Shown: positions 38,860 to 50,700, counted from the first letter of the stretch. The stretch is DNA of 64,000 bases from Macrocystis pyrifera (GCA_031763025.1 JASSKH010000005.1:14110628-14174627); one strand, 5' to 3'. Program-made: numbers and translations. Notes: a model not told the origin generated them from the sequence alone.

Positions 38860-39567
38860 ATCGGCCGTGGTGGCGCCAATTTTGGCCTTGGCGGGGGAAA
38901 GTTTAAGGTGGTGTTTCCGGAGGCGTCCGAAGAGGGCTCTGATGTTGGCGACGTGGTCGATGAGGTCGGGGTCGAAGACGATGATGTCGTCGAGGTACGC
39001 GGCGACACGTTCCAGGCCTTTGATGATCTCGTTGAGGACCTTGACGAACCAGCCGGGGGAGGCGCTGCTGCCTTGCGGCATAACAAGCCACTCGAATAGC
39101 CGGTTCGGGGTGCAAAACGCTCTTAAAGGGGTGGTGTCCTCGTCGATGGTGATTTGGTGGAACGAGGAGACCAGGTCGAAGAGCGAAAATATGCGACTTT
39201 TGCCCAAGGAGTCGAGGACTTCGTCGACGCGAGGGATGGGGAGTTGTCCGAGGGAGTTGATAGCGTTAAGCTTCTTGTAGTTGGTTGTGACACGGGCACC
39301 TCCATTCGTTTTGGGGATGTCGACCATAGGGCTGGAGTATCGTGACGTGGAATGCTGGATCAGGTCAGCGGCCAGGTATCAGTCTATTACGGCGTCGGCC
39401 TTCTTGGCGAGGATGGGGTTGATCCTGTAGGGGCGGGAAGTGACCGGTGCGCTATCCGAGGGTGCGGTGATCTTAAAGGGCATGAGTGAGCACGAGCCCA
39501 AGTCGGTCTTCGAGGTGGAGAAGACTTCCTGGAATTCGCAGAGGACGTCACCCAAGTTCTTGATCAC
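38860..39567 (-). pseudogene. Gypsy reverse transcriptase
   Basis: RT motifs in order: SRPYRINPILAKKADAVID, then TGA where a Trp is normal (39373-39378), MVDIPKTNGGARVTTNYKKL, FDLVSSFHQITIDEDTTPLR, FEWLVMPQGSSASPG and the catalytic YLDDIIVFD (about 38968-39000). One stop and a downstream frameshift; the core is otherwise well preserved. Confidence 0.9.
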
Positions 39568-39569
39568 CG

Positions 39570-40163
39570 ATAGGGTCCATCCACAACCGTGAAGGTCAAA
39601 GTTGACGTTGTGTAGGTGTAACGGCAGGCGGTGCCAGAGATCGAAGGAGCCTTCTCGTTGATCGGCGTCGAGTGGTGCAAGGAGCTGTGGGCAAGGGGCT
39701 TTTTATGCGGTAGGGGGGTCGTCTGTCGATGGGCTCTGGTCGGCCACGGGGATGTTGTCGTGGAGGGCATGTACGTTTGGAATTGGAGGGGAGTGGGGAG
39801 GTTCCAAGGAAAGGTGCCCAAGGGTAGTAAGTGGTACCTGTACCAGTGGGGAGCAGGAGGTTCCGAGGAGGTCGCCCGGCTCGAGATCGGTAGATCCAGA
39901 CGGTGGGACCGTATGGTACCCGTCGGAGACGAAAATCACCGTGTCAGAAAGGAGGTTCTCGCGGGGAAGCATGTTTCCCATGTAATTCCCGGTAAATGCC
40001 GGAGCGCCTAACTGACGCACCAGGTTGACCTTGACGAGCTTCGGGGTAGAGGAAAACGAAATAGCTCTGTTGCCGGCGATCCGGAGGTGGTAGACGTCGT
40101 CAGTGGAACGATCGTCGGGAATGAAGACTGAGGCTCCGTTGGGGTCGTGGTGACTCAAGAAGA
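39570..40163 (-). pseudogene. Gypsy pol spacer between protease and RT
   Basis: Open frame including LSHHDPNGASVFIPDDRSTD, VYHLRIAGNRAISFSS and LVRQLGAPAFTGNYMGNML. It directly continues the protease-side frame once the nested LTR element is removed. Ends at the GAAGA target duplication (40159-40163). Confidence 0.6.
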
Positions 40164-40411
40164 TGTTCGGAGTGCTCACGTACTTGGTGTATGGATTCAT
40201 GTGTAACGGTATTTGGGAGTTCCACACAGGAAATATGCGTGTTTCTGTGTGGAGCGGTCAGCGGGTTGCGACATATTTTGTCCGCCACTTACTTGATGTT
40301 CTCTCCCTTTCTTCCTTGTCTTGCGTGTTCTAAGTAATACTATATACACCCTGAGGGGCTTCTATGAACAGACCCAGGCTTGGCCTATGATATCAGTGAG
40401 TGCACCGAGCA
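40164..40411 (+). repeat. 5' LTR of the nested element
   Basis: Starts TGTTCGGAGTGCTCACGTAC and ends GTGCACCGAGCA. About a dozen mismatches to the 3' copy by eye. A TACTATATACACC segment near 40347 is a possible core promoter. Confidence 0.88.
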
Positions 40412-40420
40412 CACTAGCGG

Positions 40421-41244
<824 letters not shown>

Positions 41245-41263
41245 AGGTTGGTGAGAGGCTGGA

Positions 41264-41515
41264 CAACAACACGCGGGGGATGCAGGGGCAGTTGCCCGGC
41301 GAGACAGAGCGGAATGCTCTTCCAAGCCGGCCGACTATCGCGGCGGGAGGGATTTCCCCGAACGCGAGAAAATATGTGCCAGATTGTACACACGGCGCGG
41401 AAGTAATGGAGTACAACACGCGGGCGATGCAGAGGCAATTGCCCGGTGAGACTGAGCTGAACGCTCCTCCAACCTTGCCGATCATCGACGACGCGGGAGG
41501 GACTTCCCGCGCGCG
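41264..41515 (+). repeat. Tandem duplication of a 149-bp unit
   Basis: ACAACACGCGGGGGATGCAG at 41264 and ACAACACGCGGGCGATGCAG at 41413 begin two similar units, both encoding MQxQLPGETExNAxP in the same frame, followed by GGCGGGAGGGATTTCC / GACGCGGGAGGGACTTCC. Confidence 0.7.
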
Positions 41516-42369
41516 AGAGAGAGCGCACCAGAGGGTACGCGTGAGCAAGGACGGCTGCTTGGCCGGCGGGATCCATCGCCTACGAAAAAGGGCGAGACAT
41601 CACGAGGGGTTGTAAGCGATGCGCATCGGAGCAGGTACGGCATCGCTGTTGTGCTTACACCAGAGGAGGAGCCGTCTGACGAATCCGGTGCAGAACAGCA
41701 TGGAGGAAACGAGGACCCCCGAGGTGATGGAGGGGTGTCCGGAGCCGAGGACGGCCACAGGGCAGAGGCGGAGAGTAAGGCGGGAGAGGGGCAATGGAGG
41801 GAGAGCCCACATGGCTGACCGAGGGTGGAAGAGCACGCTGCGTCGGAGGACGACAACGAAGCGGACACGAGTTAAAGAGAAGGAGAAGGAGACCGAAAGT
41901 TGGAAACTGGGCGCTTGATGGAAACAGGTTGTTTTTAGATTTCTTGGTTTGGTCGGTTTGGTTGGATGATTTGGTTTTACTGTACAGCACGCGTATTGTT
42001 TTTGGGCCGACATTTTGAGATACTATGGATTTGTTTTTTTGTCAGCGGTATGTTTTTGATGACTGCTGTATCTTGCCCTCCCCCTGACGCCCAACCCCCC
42101 CCCCCTTGAGCGTTGTTGAGGTTGAACTGTTTATGAGTGAGTCAGCGGTTGGTAGAGTATGCGATGAGCGTCAGAGGTAGCTTTGCGGTAGCCTACTGCC
42201 GTGCCCGGACGAGTGTAGCTATATTACTGCTGTGCTGTTTCTGTGCGTTGATATTTGGAGCGGGACATGAGTGACGAGGAGATTAATTTTTGGTCGTGTG
42301 CTTGATCCCTATTTGATGATCCTCGAAATTAGGATCTTTAGCACTAAACCATGTCATTTGTGGTAAAAT

Positions 42370-42600
42370 GCGTAGTATCTCTAGGTTCACGAGAGATGCA
42401 TGTTTTGTTCACAACCGACGGAATTAATTATTTATAGTCATGGGTTCTACCGACGGAAACTAATAGCTGAAGTTTCCCAGAGGCAGGGAGAAGAGAAGAA
42501 CGGCCACACTCGTCCCGCGCCCCCGCCTAGCTACCGAGCACGGCACTGCTCGCTGCCGATTGATAGACCTAGAGGCTTGGTCTACTGTTGTGGTTTCTCT
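42370..42600 (+). repeat. A1 terminal repeat of the Ngaro-type element
   Basis: GCGTAGTATCTCTAGGTTCA to GTTGTGGTTTCTC; matches A2 at 44492-44740 (which has a 20-base extra stretch around TTCTCGTGATAGGTGCACAA). Confidence 0.88.
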
Positions 42601-42789
42601 GCCCCCCTCCCTGTGCCGAAGCTACATGCAGCCGCCGGTGTTTACACTGTGGTCAGACGCTCCCGGCGACGCCGTGGGTTTTTTTTTTTGGGGCCCGTTC
42701 CCGGGGCCGGCGTGTGGTGGCGTGTCGAATTTAACGCCGACGTTCGCGCTCGCCTGCGCGAGAAGGTTAGTGGTTGAAACGATCTGTCG

Positions 42790-43080
42790 ATTAATGTTCT
42801 CGAGTTGCTGGGCATGGTCGTGACAGCGTGGATATTCGTTAACAAGTTGGTGCTGCCTAGTTACGCGCGGGACACCATCCTGATGCGGGGAGACAACACG
42901 TCCGCTGTAAGGGGGGTAGGGAACCCCGATCGGGGGCACTCATGCGTCTTTTAGGGTGCATGGAGGTAGGCAGTGGATGGTGTTTCGACGCGTTGCATGT
43001 CGCGGGCGTGGAGAACACCATTGCCGACGGTATATCACGATGGAAGCCGGAGGCGATCGACGGTAACCTCCGCGCGTCCC
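42790..43080 (+). pseudogene. DIRS/Ngaro RNase H-like 3' part of pol
   Basis: INVLELLGMVVTAWIFVNKL, then ILMRGDNTSAV, and in a second frame HVAGVENTIADGISRWKPEA. These match the end of the RT/RNase H polyprotein of DIRS-order elements (RGDNTSAV and the HV.G..N..AD..SR signature). The RT catalytic motifs upstream are missing. Confidence 0.7.
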
Positions 43081-43109
43081 GGTCCGATGTTGCTTGGCGC
43101 CGATAGGTC

Positions 43110-44180
43110 TTGGGGCCAACGGGCGTCTCGCTATGCTCAGGAGTGCTGGCAGCCAGCTCATCCGCCAGTCGGTTGCGCCGTCGTCTCACCGAGCTTATAT
43201 GTCAGGTTTCCGGTCTTGGACCGCTTTTCGGGGGTTGATAAAGGAGGCTCCGTATTTCGACACGTCAGCCTCCAATTCGGATACGATTCAGGTGTTACTT
43301 GAGTTAGTAGCGTGGTGCGCGTCGGAGGGCAATCAAGTCGGTACTATAGCCAGTAAAATTTCAACCGTGTTGCACTTTCACCGCGTGAACGTGCAGATGG
43401 AGTTGCCCATGTCGTCGCCGCTTGTTAAACGCTCTTTGAAAGGGGTGGCACGGTCGCACGTTGCCGCCGGTACCCCGAAAATAATTCGGCGCCTGTATCG
43501 TGGGACACGTTGTTGGAAGGACAGGGCCTGGCCCTGTCGTGGGGCCCGGGCGGCCGAGTGCTTTAGCTGTCGCTCGCGTTGGGCTATTTTTTCATGGCAA
43601 GGTCTGGCGAAATATTCGCCTCCTCGTCCGGAGTAGTGCACCCCGTGCATTGCTTGGCGAGGGGGGGCATAGCGTTGTTCGCGGGGGGGCGGCGGTTGAA
43701 CTCGTTGCAGTGGTATCAGGCTACCAGCATCGAGGTTCTATTTCGAGGCCATAAAGGCGACCAGGCTCGGCAAGGATTGGTTATCGTGCGCACACGCGAC
43801 GACGCCTTCGGGGCGCGTTGCGGGGTAGGAGCAGGCGGCGGTGCCGTCGCTCTCATGGTGGAGTTGTTGTCGGGATATCCGACGTTGCCAGAAAGCGCCC
43901 CCCTGTCGTCGTATCGGTACGGTAATGAGGTCAGAGTGTGGGGGTACACGGACGCCCTCGGGGCACTCCGCGAAGTGGTAGCGGAAGCAGGAGACGACTC
44001 CAGCGAAGTCGGCCTCCATTCATTGCGTATCGGCGCAACCACTACTCTAGCGGCGGGGGGGGGGGGGAAGTGCCGCAGAGGGTGATTCAGAGAGAAGGTA
44101 GATGGAAGTCCCCAGAGTCTTCCAAGATGTACACCCGCAATAACCCAGAGGACGCGGGTATCGTATCTCGTAAGCTAGCA
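43110..44180 (+). pseudogene. Tyrosine recombinase (YR) of the Ngaro-type element, frameshifted
   Basis: N-terminal core-binding part: SSHRAYMSGFRSWTAFRGLI, then LPMSSPLVKRSLKGVARSH. Catalytic part: FMARSGEIFAS (first Arg), VLFRGHKGDQAR (Lys), GLHSLRIGATTTLAAGG (His-x-x-Arg) and, one frame over, RWKSPESSKMYTRNN (Trp and the Tyr nucleophile). All expected catalytic residues are present, but the frame changes near 43500-43580 and in the G run at 44056-44067. The protein would cut and rejoin circular cDNA at the genome. Confidence 0.82.
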
Positions 44181-44269
44181 GAGACGGGTAAGATAGGGCA
44201 GAGGCAGTCAGGTCAGGGTAGTGTTTGGGGCCGAACACCGTAGTATCGACGCGACCGCGGTATGGGGGT

Positions 44270-44493
44270 ATGTCAATGGTTTCTACTATTGGGGGTCTCG
44301 GTCGTCCGAGACTGCGTTTTTTAGAGCCCCGGCCAGTCGGCTGGGGGGGGGGAACTCCCGGGTACTGGCAGTACGATAAGGCAACAAGAGTCAGCGGCCG
44401 GTGCCGCGGCCCTCGTACCACGCCAGGAGACTCCCCCCCCGACGTCGGAGAGAATAATAATAACCTTACAATTCGAAGGATATACAACAAAGC
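44270..44493 (+). repeat. B1 repeat of the Ngaro-type element
   Basis: ATGTCAATGGTTTCTACTAT through GTCTCGGTCGTCCGAGACTG and CCCGACGTCGGAGAGAATAA to GGATATACAACAAAGCG. Matches B2 at 44874-45100. Each contains a strong hairpin GTCTCGG-TCGT-CCGAGAC. Confidence 0.88.
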
Positions 44494-44740
44494 GTAGTAT
44501 TTCTAGGTTCACGACATATGCATGTTTTGTTCACAACCGACGGAATTAATTATTTATAGTCATGGGCTCTACCGACGGAAACTAATAGCTGAAGTTGCCC
44601 AGAGGCAGAGAGAAGAGAAGAACGGCCACACTCGTCCCGCGCCCCCGCCTAGCTTCTCGTGATAGGTGCACAAGCAGAGCACGGCACTGCTCGCTGCTGA
44701 TTGATAGACCTAGAGGCTAGGTCTGCTGTTGTGGTTTCTC
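44492..44740 (+). repeat. A2 repeat of the Ngaro-type element
   Basis: Starts GCGTAGTATTTCTAGGTTCA immediately at the end of B1 and ends GTTGTGGTTTCTC. Direct copy of A1. Confidence 0.88.
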
Positions 44741-44873
44741 CCGCCCACCCGCCCCTTTCTTCTTTCGAAGGTGGGTGGAACGGAGCGGCCACAGGGTGCT
44801 GGCCACACCGTATTATACTTGCATTATTTTCTGCGATTAAAGCGATTCGGGGCTCTCACCAGGAGAGTGGGGC

Positions 44874-45100
44874 ATGTCAATGGTTTTCTACCATCGGGGG
44901 TCTCGGTCGTCCGAGACTGCGTTTGTTAGAGCCCCGGCCAGTCGGCTGGGGGGGGGGGGACTCCCGGGTACTGGCAGTACGATAAGGCAACGAGAGTCAG
45001 CGGCCGGTGCCGCGGCTCTCGTACCACGCCAGGAGACCCCCCCCCCGACGTCGGAGAGAATAATAATAACATGACAATTCGAAGGATATACAACAAAACG
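44874..45100 (+). repeat. B2 terminal repeat of the Ngaro-type element
   Basis: ATGTCAATGGTTTTCTACCA to GGATATACAACAAAACG; direct copy of B1. Right end of the element. Confidence 0.88.
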
Positions 45101-45304
45101 AGTGCATTTAAACTGCGGGTATTTCTATTCAAGTGATTTACGTGAAGACTAAAGGTTGATGACATGATAGTTGATAGCTGAGTGCGTCATTTCTGGAATT
45201 CTGTTTTTTTGCCTATCATACTGATACGTACATACACGGCTGCAGCAACAGGCGGCAGTACGGAGTGTTTTATGTGTATGTCATCGGTAACAATCCGGCG
45301 TGCT

Positions 45305-45387
45305 TGGAGCCGACAGAGAGGATTGAACTCTCGACCTACATCTTACGAAGGTGTACTGTTTACAATGCCAAGTATGGGCATAAGGGG
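45305..45387 (-). pseudogene. tRNA-Thr(CGT)-like pseudogene with encoded CCA
   Basis: Minus strand: T arm GAGAGTTCAATCCTCTC (5-bp stem), 3' acceptor TGTCGGC, discriminator T and then CCA. Anticodon arm ACACC-TTCGTAA-GATGT has anticodon CGT. The 5' half is degenerate (GCCCATACTTGGCATTGTAA) and pairs poorly, so it is not a functional tRNA. The encoded CCA suggests derivation from a mature tRNA. The same bases on the plus strand begin TGGAGCCGACAG, as a primer-binding site for that tRNA would. Confidence 0.5.
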
Positions 45388-46166
45388 GGCCATACAGTGT
45401 TGCACTATACCCGTACTGGGTTTCTCAAGTTTATGGATTTCCTGAGTTGATGAGTCGATCGTGATTCATGAGTGATGCTTTTTTCCCGTTCCGTTGGGGC
45501 TGGAAGATTGCTGTAGCAGGAAAGCTGAAATATTTGGAACTACTATATAACATTATTATACCGAATACGTACCTACGTACGTAATGTGGAACTGGAATCT
45601 GTTGTATTCGAGGTCGACCGCACTAAACTGGGGCGTTATTTCAGGGACGAAAGTCTGGGTTCTCGTTGCCGTTTGACTGGGTTTAGTGTGTCCCCTGTAA
45701 CTAGGTTATATCGGATTAGTGCTTGGTTGAGATGGAGAGTCTAACCCCAAAAGGTACTGCAGTACTATATAAATGATGCAAGGATTTGATTGTCTGTTTT
45801 CTGAGATTTTGAGGAGTTGCTTTGAGGGTTTTTCGGGGCTTGGCGGGCTTGATCTTTCTGTACAGTCGAGATTTGAGGAGTTGATTTTTATTTTTCTTCG
45901 ATTTATTATTTTTCGGGTTTTGAGCAGCTGTTCTTGGTACTATTTTCTGAGATATGAAGATTAAGTTTCTATCTTAGTGAGATTCGAGACTTTGATATTT
46001 ACATTTGTGAGATTCTGGTTTGAGGCGTTGGTGGTCTTGACATATTCTTATCTTTGAGTACAACACCATGGATTTGGATTTTGGGTGATCGTGGTTTATC
46101 ACCAAGGTACTTTATCATGAGCGATGTGTTTGGTTATCCCATTCACCAAGTAGAGAGCAGAGGGGC

Positions 46167-46414
46167 TGTTCAGAGTGCTCACGTACTTGGTGTATGGATT
46201 CATGAGTAACGGTATTTGGGAGTTCCACACAGGAAATATGCTTGTTTCTGTGTGGAGCGGTCAGCGGGTTGCGACGTATTTTGTCCGCCACTTACTTGAT
46301 GTTCTCCCCCTTTCTTCCTTGTCTTGCGTGTTCTAAGTAATACTATATATACCCTGAGGGGCTTCTATGAACTGGCTCAGTCTTGGCCTATCATATCAGT
46401 GAGTGCACCGAACA
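46167..46414 (+). repeat. 3' LTR of the nested element
   Basis: Starts TGTTCAGAGTGCTCACGTAC and ends GTGCACCGAACA. Same length as the 5' LTR; preceded by a purine-rich tract and followed by GAAGA. Confidence 0.88.
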
Positions 46415-46419
46415 GAAGA

Positions 46420-46947
46420 GCTCACCACGGGTTCGTCGGGGAGGTTGGTGGGGGGGGGGCGGACTGTCGCTAGAGCGTGATATACGAGGGTTGCTCGAAG
46501 CGCATCCAGTTGTCTCGTCCCAGGAGGATGGGTGCTGCATGGTTTCTGCAGGAACTACGCAGGCCCATACTGCTAGGGCAATGGTGGGGGCGCATAAACT
46601 GGATGCGTAAGAGGATGGAAACGGAGGTGGAGAGGGGGGGTTGAAGTGCCGAAACCTCCCCATGAATGGGGGGAACTGTGCCGTTCGCATGCATCGGTAG
46701 CTGCCTGCGAGGCCTTCAGTTGTTCCACCGCGGTTGCGGCTATAAACGACTGGGGCGAGCCGGTATCGAGTACTGCCACGAGTTCGCGGTGCGTAGTGGC
46801 GGTGGGGCCGCTGTGTACAAGTACCTTCGTCATGAACGACGCGTCGTCGACGGTAATGATGCGGCTTGTAAGGCATGGTTCGTGTTCCAGCATCGGCGGG
46901 CGGTGAGTAGGGAGGTGGCAGTGGGCTGCGGTGTTGATGGTGGACAC
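46420..46947 (-). pseudogene. Gypsy aspartic protease
   Basis: Carries VDDASFMTKVLVHSGP, LVAVLDTGSPQSFIAATAVE (catalytic D-T-G, about 46735-46775) followed by a hydrophobic strand. Frameshift downstream of the Trp-Gly at about 46660; another frame continues to the GELF next to the nested insertion. Retropepsin-type domain acting as a dimer to process the polyprotein. Confidence 0.78.
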
Positions 46948-47154
46948 TAGGGTGAGGTGGCTGCTGGGGTAGGCGTCGGGAGTAGACGGTGGTAGGAGTG
47001 GCCCGAGTGGGGGGTTACGCGGTTGGCATGGGGGAGGGGAGCTTGTCTCGTGGATGCCGTCGGCGGTGGGTAAGACCCGTGTTGAGTCGGTGGGGGCGGG
47101 TGTTGGCTCCGGGTCGTGAATATTGGTAGGGAATGGAGGTTGGGCGGAGCTATT

Positions 47155-47625
47155 GCGCCGAGGCTATCTCGAACGGCCATCAGTACCCGGCCCAGCAGGT
47201 TCCGACCATGCCAACGCGTCGGGTCGCAGGCGTCCGGATGGTCGAGCTTGAAGCCTATGCCCCAGATGACGTCGTGTGGGCTGGCCTCGGCGATGTACTT
47301 GTCGCCCGTTGCCGCTAGCTGTCGCCGTAGCTCCGGATGTCGGTGGAACTTGGAGAAGTTGAGGTTGAGGACGATGTTGTAGCGGTGTCGCTCCTAAACC
47401 ATTTCGTCGAAGCCGCAAACGTTTCGACCAAGTTCTTTTTGGTCGGCGAGATCGCGGGTCGCTTTCATGCGGCGCTCAGTTGTGGTGTCCCCGAAGAGCG
47501 CAGCCTTCTGCGCCATCATCATCTGCTCAGCGCAGTTGTATGTGACGCCATCGTGATCGATGTCGCACAGGTACCACTGCGAAAAGACGGAAGATGAGTC
47601 CCAAAAGAAGTGGAAAAATGAGGGG
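47155..47625 (-). pseudogene. NADAR (YbiA/DUF1768-like) domain within the gypsy element
   Basis: N-terminal half: FFWDSSSVFSQWYLCDIDHD, GVTYNCAEQMMMAQKAALFG, DQKELGRNVCGFDE. C-terminal half: RYNIVLNLNFSKFHRHPELR, LAATGDKYIAEASPHDVIWG, RWHGRNLLGRVLMAVRDSL. These follow the NADAR pattern (F..FS.WY, AE..MM..KA..F.D, GR.V.GF, N..KF, LL.TG...I.EAS..D..WGIG, G.N.LG..LM..R) and nearly span the domain. One in-frame TAG (about 47392) sits where a Trp is common. NADAR proteins act on ADP-ribose-linked substrates, including guanine ADP-ribosylation; the role in a retroelement is unknown. Same strand and order as Gag and protease, so it looks like part of the polyprotein. Confidence 0.85.
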
Positions 47626-48279
47626 GCCTCTGCGGTGATGTGTGCTGTCGATGGCGTGTTCTTTGTTGGGGGTGGGGGGAGGCGATAACTATTCATATCG
47701 TCACCTGGCGTCGGTGGGGGTAGAGTCAGCCACGATCTAGTGGTGCTGACCGGAACCCTCGTGTTCGCAGGGGAATTGCTCGGCAAAGTCGAGGTACCGG
47801 GGGGGTCCACGTGGGGGCTTATACGCCGGGCGAGGCGACCCTGAGGGGCCCTATCTTCCAACGTAGGGGGACACTCGCTAGGGTATGCCACACCTGGGGT
47901 CCGTATCCACGCGTTGCGCGAGGCAGGCGAGGAGGACGGGCAAGGGGGCTCAGGGCATGTCCTGGTCGACGGTGGTCGCGAGTCTTCTGTTTTTAAAACG
48001 GAACTGTCCCTCGAGCTCAGGGGCAGCAGTGGTGTCAACACCGTGGCAGCTGGTGGAAGCCCGACGTTCGCGGGTCCAACGCTGTCACAAGAAAAGCGCG
48101 CATGCTGGGACAAGCGTGTATGGGAGCGGCCAATTTGGGGTTGAGGAAGGCTCAGGGGGCGATGGCCCGGTGGACGAAACAGTTATTTCGTGTGAACCGG
48201 AACCGCTGGTGGCCGTAATCGTCGAGACATCTCCCACGGTTGTAATCTGGGGTCTCGGCAATGGTCGGCAAGCAGCGTT

Positions 48280-49944
48280 TCTCACCGCCGGGAGACATCG
48301 AGTGGAGCATGCTGGTGGGGCTCGGCGTCTTGGCCTCCTCCCGCCCACATCTCAAAGCAATCACTTGGGCAAGATGCTCTGTGCTTGAACAAGTGGCTGG
48401 GAAATGGGCTGGGGTAGGGGGGGGGGCATGGGGGGGCAGGGGTCGGGGAGGCGTGGTGCACGTGATTTACTCGTGCGTCCTGGGAGCCTCGGGTGCTCGC
48501 AGTAGATGTTGTTAGTGGAGATGATGCAGTTGCTCCACCATGGGCTTGCCAGTTGGTGCAGAAGGCGCCCGGCTGCCGTTGCTTCGGGTGGGTGGTCGAG
48601 TTGTTGCTGCCCATCCGCATGTTCGCGGGGGCGGCAGGTACGGAAGTGTTGGTCGGGGGGTATGCACCGTCAACGCTGAAGACGAGGGGGCGGGCTCGAT
48701 GCGTTGTTGTTGGAACTGTTGCCCTGGCGACTGTCGGTTGCCATTGTCGTATGAACGGCCGTTGTTTTGGCGCCAGTTGTCGGAGCGCCCTTTGCTGCCG
48801 CGGTAGTTGCGGGTGTAGTTCTGGTTGGAGCGGTTGTTGTTGTAGTTTCCGCTGCGGTTTGTTGTTGTGGTTGCCTCGACGGTTGTTGTTGTTGTAGCGG
48901 TTGGACGTCCGCTCCAGGTTATGCTCGTATTGTCCACAGCGGTAGGACAGCATCCTCTGTTGCCACTGCCGGTAGGCGTGTCTACCGTCGTTCAACTTTC
49001 CGAGTGCCGGGTTTAGGATGTCGGGCGTGTTGAGGAAGCCATCGGAGCAGGTCGTCATGCTATGGTCCATGCCATTGAAGTTGAAGCAAGGGCCACCGCG
49101 AGCACTTAGGGCTTGGGCGCGGGCCGAGATCGCAGGAGCGTTGTCAGGAGCGGTGAGGTCTGAGGGTTAAACGTGGTCGTCACCATGTTTACCTCCTCGT
49201 AATGCCGCAGCGGCCAGTCCGCCTCGTCCTCGCAGAACGGGTCGCCGTCCTGTTCGGCCACGATCATGATGAACGGGTTTGAGGAAGATCCCCTTGCGTT
49301 GGTGCTTGGGCCACGCAGAATTTGCTGCCGCGCTGGGGTAGGTGGAGAGGAGGAGTACGTTGTGGACCCGCCGGAGGAAGTCGTGTGGAAGCAGTGTCCG
49401 TTGATCGCAGTTATCTAGTTGGTCGCCAACACTTCGAATGCTGCCCACATGTCCGCAACCAAAGAGAAGGGCTGCGGGGTGGTCATGAGGCGCCCCGGAT
49501 AAAGCGTGGGCATAAGGGACGGGTATTGGCTGCCCGTGGCGCCGCGTACAATCTCGATAACCATGGCGTCGCTCGGCTTAAAGACCCGCTCCGTGCCTTG
49601 TGCGATGAACACACGTTCTTCAAAATCTCGGACGAAGGTTGCGAAGTCCGTAAGATTAGGGACGCCGAAGGTGTGGAACTGCTTCAAGGCGCGGCCCTGG
49701 TCGCCGACGAAGTGGTTCGTGAGTAGACATAGGAGCTTCTTTTACGCAGATGGTCCGGTGTCGTCGACGGCGAGCTCCTGGCGCACTTGGACGAAGAAAT
49801 CGTCGATGAGGCGGGGCAGTGGCGATGCCACAACCTGGGGGACGAGAGGGCCTTGCGAAAACTCTTTTGTAGTGTGGCATCCCATCTCACTGCCCACTGG
49901 GGTGTGTCAAACGACTGCGTCTCCGAGTCGTCGCACACGATCAA
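48280..49944 (-). pseudogene. Gypsy Gag-like region, frameshifted
   Basis: Segments in several frames: FGVPNLTDFATFVRDFEERV and MVIEIVRGATGSQYPSLMPT (49415-49687), LNPALGKLNDGRHAYRQWQQ RMLSYRCGQYEHNLERTSN (near 48900-49070), and an Asn/Arg/Gly-rich basic stretch (NYRGSKGRSDNWRQNNGRSY, about 48760-48830) suited to nucleic-acid binding. No clean CCHC knuckle was seen. Position upstream of protease supports Gag; the fold itself is not recognised. Confidence 0.55.
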
Positions 49945-49949
49945 GACAC

Positions 49950-50700
49950 CCCCCCCGTTTTGTATTCCTCACAATATACCTAGAAACATCTCAAATCGAC
50001 ATAAAAAGGGGTCCCCAGGCCTCAGGGATACTATCCATTTTTCAGAGCTGGAGGCCCATGCCTTCTTTACGTGTATCCGCTTCTTCGTGTGCAACCATAA
50101 ATATGTATCGCACACCACTACTCATATCATACGACATTTCTCTCTACATCGGCACATATACTCATCATATTATGCAGCTGTGCAAAGCAATACCAGGTAG
50201 GTACGAGTACGTGTATACCAGGTATACCCAACATGCGACATGCACACAAACACCTAGAGGCAAACATTGCATTTATTTCTACTGCTGTGTAGTATTATTT
50301 TTATTTTTGAGTACCCGGGGCACTGTTATTGTTGTTTGATGGATTTTTTAGTTGTCGTTTCGACATCAAATCGTAGAACGCGCTGTCGTCCGTTTGTGAA
50401 ACCCCTCGATGACCGTAAACGAAAACGGGTTGTCCGAGTACCCAGGCTTGTCCGAGTACTCGTTAAATCCGTTTGATTTCGTCTGAAAACCCGGGTTACC
50501 CGCGACGGGTTCGGGTTTCACTTTCGGAATTATCCGAGTACCCGTTTGTGACAGGTACTCCCCGGGGCACACCTGTACAGTATACAGTACAGCAGCAATT
50601 CGCTTATTATGCGTTCAACTGCGCGACGACCAGCACTAGTGAATCACAGCGGTTTGGTGATGTTGATGTCGATGGTGTTGCTATCCTATGAATATGTGCA
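49950..50700. other. Region right of the gypsy element, no gene recognised
   Basis: AT-richer sequence with ACCAGGTA motifs (50190-50225) and a CCCGAGTACCCG low-complexity segment (50430-50570). The 5' LTR expected beyond Gag is not visible. Confidence 0.4.

Larger units (their letters stand above)
42370..45100 (+). mobile_element. Ngaro-type YR retrotransposon remnant with split direct repeats, RT deleted
   Basis: Repeat order A1 (42370-42600), internal region, B1 (44270-44493), A2 (44492-44740), B2 (44874-45100). This A1-ORF-B1A2B2 layout is the hallmark of Ngaro/PAT-like DIRS-order elements, which use a tyrosine recombinase and make no target duplication. Internal coding: the RNase H-like end (42790-43080) and tyrosine recombinase (43110-44180). 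Gag and RT are absent, so it is an internally deleted copy. At least two frame breaks occur in the YR. Inserted in the nested LTR element. Confidence 0.85.

Noticed and set aside
37678..39345. Plus-strand frames of 60-170 codons across the gypsy pol
   Set aside because: Antisense to clear RT, RNase H and integrase motifs on the minus strand.
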